Assembly (NCBI RefSeq): GCF_027579695.1
Contig: NC_083586.1
Location: forward strand, 2,594,501 to 2,658,500
DNA: 64,000 bases
From: Neoarius graeffei
Lineage: Eukaryota > Chordata > Actinopteri > Siluriformes > Ariidae
Direction: 5' to 3'
The notes under the pieces were generated by a model, which saw only the letters and a program-made list of their open reading frames with translations, ran no database searches and was not told where the DNA came from. The translations under genes and the position numbers were made by a program. The stretch's first letter is position 1, and every line of letters begins with the position of its first letter. Below are positions 61,713-64,000 of this stretch, piece by piece.

Positions 61713-64000
61713 CTAGTATGGTGCAAGTTAAAATGGCGCCCCCCATGGCGAGTGTGTTTGTGATGCGCTCCCGACACCGATTGTCTTTATTGTTTATTTT
61801 AGTAATTTTGATTGTGACAAATACTCAGTGCTTGTACACTAGGATCACCTACAGCAAAGACACACTTCTGGACATTGGTAAAATTCACCACAGGCCCAGT
61901 CCAGTCCTTCTGGACTATAGCTTTCTTCTCATCGTTGACACCGACTGAAGCTACACCGACACCATCCGGCAGGCGCATCATCACCACTCGAGTAGGCGAA
62001 ACGGCCGACGATCCACGCACCCAAAATGGAGGCGCAGTAAGAGAGGCGGGCTACATGCTAGGCTAAAGGCTAGAGCTACAAGACAACCGCTACCTAGCCT
62101 TCTGCTAGCTAACGTTCGCTCGCTCGAGAATAAGATGGATGAGCTGAGAACCAGGCTAACATCTCAACATGAGATTAGAGAGTGTTGTGCCCTGATTTTT
62201 ATGGAAACGTGGACTACTGCAAGCCTGCCAGACCCGGCCATTGAACTACAGACCCACTCCATGCACCGTGGAGACCGCACATCTGCTTCCAGTAAAAACA
62301 AAGGTGGCGGTGTGTGTGTTTATGTTAACAACAGATGGTGTACAGATGTACAGGTGGTTGAAAAACACTTGTGCGGACATTGAAGTGCTGATGGTGACGT
62401 GCAGACCCTTTTATCTACCGCGGGAGTTCAGTGTTGTGTTTATGCTGGCTGTTTACATCCCGCTGCGGGCCGACCGCACTACAGCGCTAGGACTACTACA
62501 TGACATCATCGGCAAATACGAGCCAACACACCCAGATGCTGTGTTCATTGTGGCTGGGAATTTTAATCACTGCAACCTCAGGACTGTGCTACCAAAGTAC
62601 CATCAACACGTGAGCTTTCCGACAAGGGACAATAACATCCTGGACCATGTCTACAGCAACGTGAGAAATGGCTACAAGGCTGTGCCCCGCCCCCACTTTG
62701 GACAGTCTGACAACATCTCTGTGTTCCTCTACCCAGCTTACAAGGCCTTTCTCAAACAAGCCCCCCCCCAGTGAGTAAAACTGTTAAAGTTTGGAATGAA
62801 GAGACTGATCTGGTGCTCCAGGACTGCTTCAGTTCTACAAACTGGGATGTGTTTAAGACTGCTGCTTTGAGAGAAGACTGTTCTGTGGATTTAGAGGAAT
62901 ATGCATCTGTGGTCACCAGCTACATCAGTATGTGTATTAATGACATTGTCCCCACCAAGCGCTGCAAAATATATCCTAACCAAAAACCTTGGATTAACAG
63001 TGAAGTACGCTACATGCACGCTCCACTGCTTTTGCCTCTGGTGACGCAGATGGATATAAAAAGGCCAGATATGACCTATGCAGATCCATCAGGGAAGCCA
63101 AGAGGCAGTACAGACTGAAGCTGGAAGGATATTACAACACCTCAGACTCCAGATGCATGTGGCAGGGCCTGCAACACATCACCAACTTCCAGCAGAAGAA
63201 CAGCAGGGTCACAGCCAACCACAACACATCACCAGATGAGCTGAACAAGTTCTATGCTCGCTTCAACACCCTCAACACCAACCAACACAGAGGGATTCTA
63301 CCAACAGAGGCAGCAAAGAGCTCTTCACCTATTGTGACCATAACTGAGGTGAGCAAGGTCTTCAGGAGGACTAACCCCCGAAAGGCAGCTAGCCCTGACA
63401 ACATCCCCGGCTGTGCTTTGAGGGCCTGCTCCACACAGTTAGCAGAGGTCTTCACAGACATTTTCAACCTGTCCCTCTCCATGTCTTCTGTGCCCACATG
63501 CTTCAAGACCACCACCATAGTGCCCCTCCCAAAGAAAAACAATATAACATGCCTGAATGACTATCACCCAATTGCACTCACTTCAGTTGTAATGAAGTGT
63601 TTTGAGAGGATAGTCATGTCATACATCAAAAAGGGCATCCCAGACACAATAGACCCCCTTCAATTTGCATATCGTCAGAACCGTTCAACTGATGATGCCA
63701 TCAATGCAGCCATCCACACAGCCTTGTCACACCTGGAACACAGGGACACCTATGTTCAAATGCTGTTTGTGGACTACAGTTAAGCCTTCAACACCGTCAT
63801 CCCCAGCAGACTGACAGAGAAGCTCTCCACCCTTGGACTGACATCCTCCCTCTGCTGCTGGGTCCTGGACTTTCTCACAAACAGACCCCAGGCTGTCAGA
63901 GTCGGTACCAGAACATCCAGCACCAAGACAGTGAGCACAGGGACCCCCCCCCCCCCCCGCCAAGGCTGTGTGCTCAGTCCACTCCTATACACCCTCTTCA
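61713..64000 (+). mobile_element. Rex1-like LINE, continues past window end
   Basis: Same family type as 3848-5893 but here with its 5' part: N-terminus, endonuclease and RT up to the Pro-Arg-Gln-Gly-Cys-Val-Leu-Ser-Pro block at the window edge. The two copies overlap only in the RT. Confidence 0.82.
61745..64000 (+). pseudogene. Rex1-like ORF2 (endonuclease and RT), broken
   Basis: Starts at ATG 61745 (Met-Ala-Ser-Val-Phe). Endonuclease motifs: Leu-Ala-Asn-Val-Arg-Ser-Leu (about 62102), Met-Glu-Thr-Trp-Thr (usually Thr-Glu-Thr-Trp), Ala-Gly-Asn-Phe-Asn (usually Gly-Asp-Phe-Asn, so one catalytic Asp is Asn) and Gln-Ser-Asp-Asn (usually Ser-Asp-His). RT from 63157 with Asn-Asp-Tyr-His-Pro-Ile-Ala-Leu and Val-Asp-Tyr. 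Breaks: TGA near 61947, a frameshift near 62375, another near 62770, a shift near 63090, TAA at 63781-63783, and a C-run at 63943-63958 that lengthens Thr-Pro-Gln-Gly. Confidence 0.83.

Noticed and set aside
1..64000. CRISPR arrays, bacterial operons or phage genes
   Set aside because: No regularly spaced repeats with unique spacers. Introns, SINEs, LINEs and LTR elements show a vertebrate nuclear genome.
1..64000. Host protein-coding genes
   Set aside because: Every frame with recognisable domains belongs to a mobile element; no exon chain of a known fish gene was found.

Overview
The window looks like a repeat-dense block of a ray-finned (teleost) fish genome. I found no convincing host protein-coding gene. 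Nearly everything recognisable is a mobile element, and the family mix is typically teleost: an L2 LINE with an esterase ORF1, Rex1-like and Rex3/RTE-like LINEs, an L1/Tx1-type LINE, Tc1 and hAT DNA transposons, two Ty3/gypsy LTR elements, a BEL/Pao gag relic, and a tRNA-derived SINE present in seven copies. All family names come from reading the translations; no database search was possible.

Layout. 1-1.1 kb: a Tc1 3' end and a decayed BEL/Pao gag. 1.4-9.1 kb: one minus-strand L2 LINE (ORF1 esterase, endonuclease, RT, 3' tail) broken by a plus-strand Rex1-like LINE (3.85-5.89 kb) and by a hAT relic that itself holds a SINE (6.6-7.7 kb). 9.1-14.7 kb: a complete but decayed chromovirus-type gypsy element inserted in the L2 5' region. 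It has a Tf1-like self-priming signal and a tRNA-like module in U5. 15.6-22.3 kb: element A, a two-gene CACTA/EnSpm-like DNA transposon (Tnp2-like transposase plus a multi-exon accessory gene), marked by two long palindromes and a tandem exon duplication. 23.0-26.2 kb: SINEs and a hAT with a 6-bp target duplication. 26.6-36.3 kb: a young, apparently intact minus-strand gypsy element whose gag and pol are joined by a textbook -1 frameshift signal. 36.3-42.8 kb: sparse sequence with a gypsy RNase H relic, three decayed tRNA genes (Phe, Gln, Ser) and nested hATs, one carrying a THAP exon. 42.8-59.6 kb: an L1-type LINE split by a MITE. The MITE is split by element B (a second CACTA-like transposon on the opposite strand, 11.9 kb) and by a Tc1. 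Element B is in turn split by a hAT that contains another hAT, and also holds a solo LTR and two MITEs. 59.9-64 kb: a SINE, an I/jockey-type LINE fragment and a Rex1-like LINE running off the end.

How the parts work together. The useful signal is in the element biology. Elements A and B independently keep the same two-gene architecture (transposase upstream, coiled-coil accessory protein downstream), which argues that both proteins are needed for mobility. Their ends carry clusters of short repeats that could be transposase sites. The two gypsy elements use different expression and priming schemes: self-priming in the first, a tRNA-Pro primer and -1 frameshifting in the second. The SINE shares its 3' tail with the RTE LINE, a likely source of its retrotransposition machinery.
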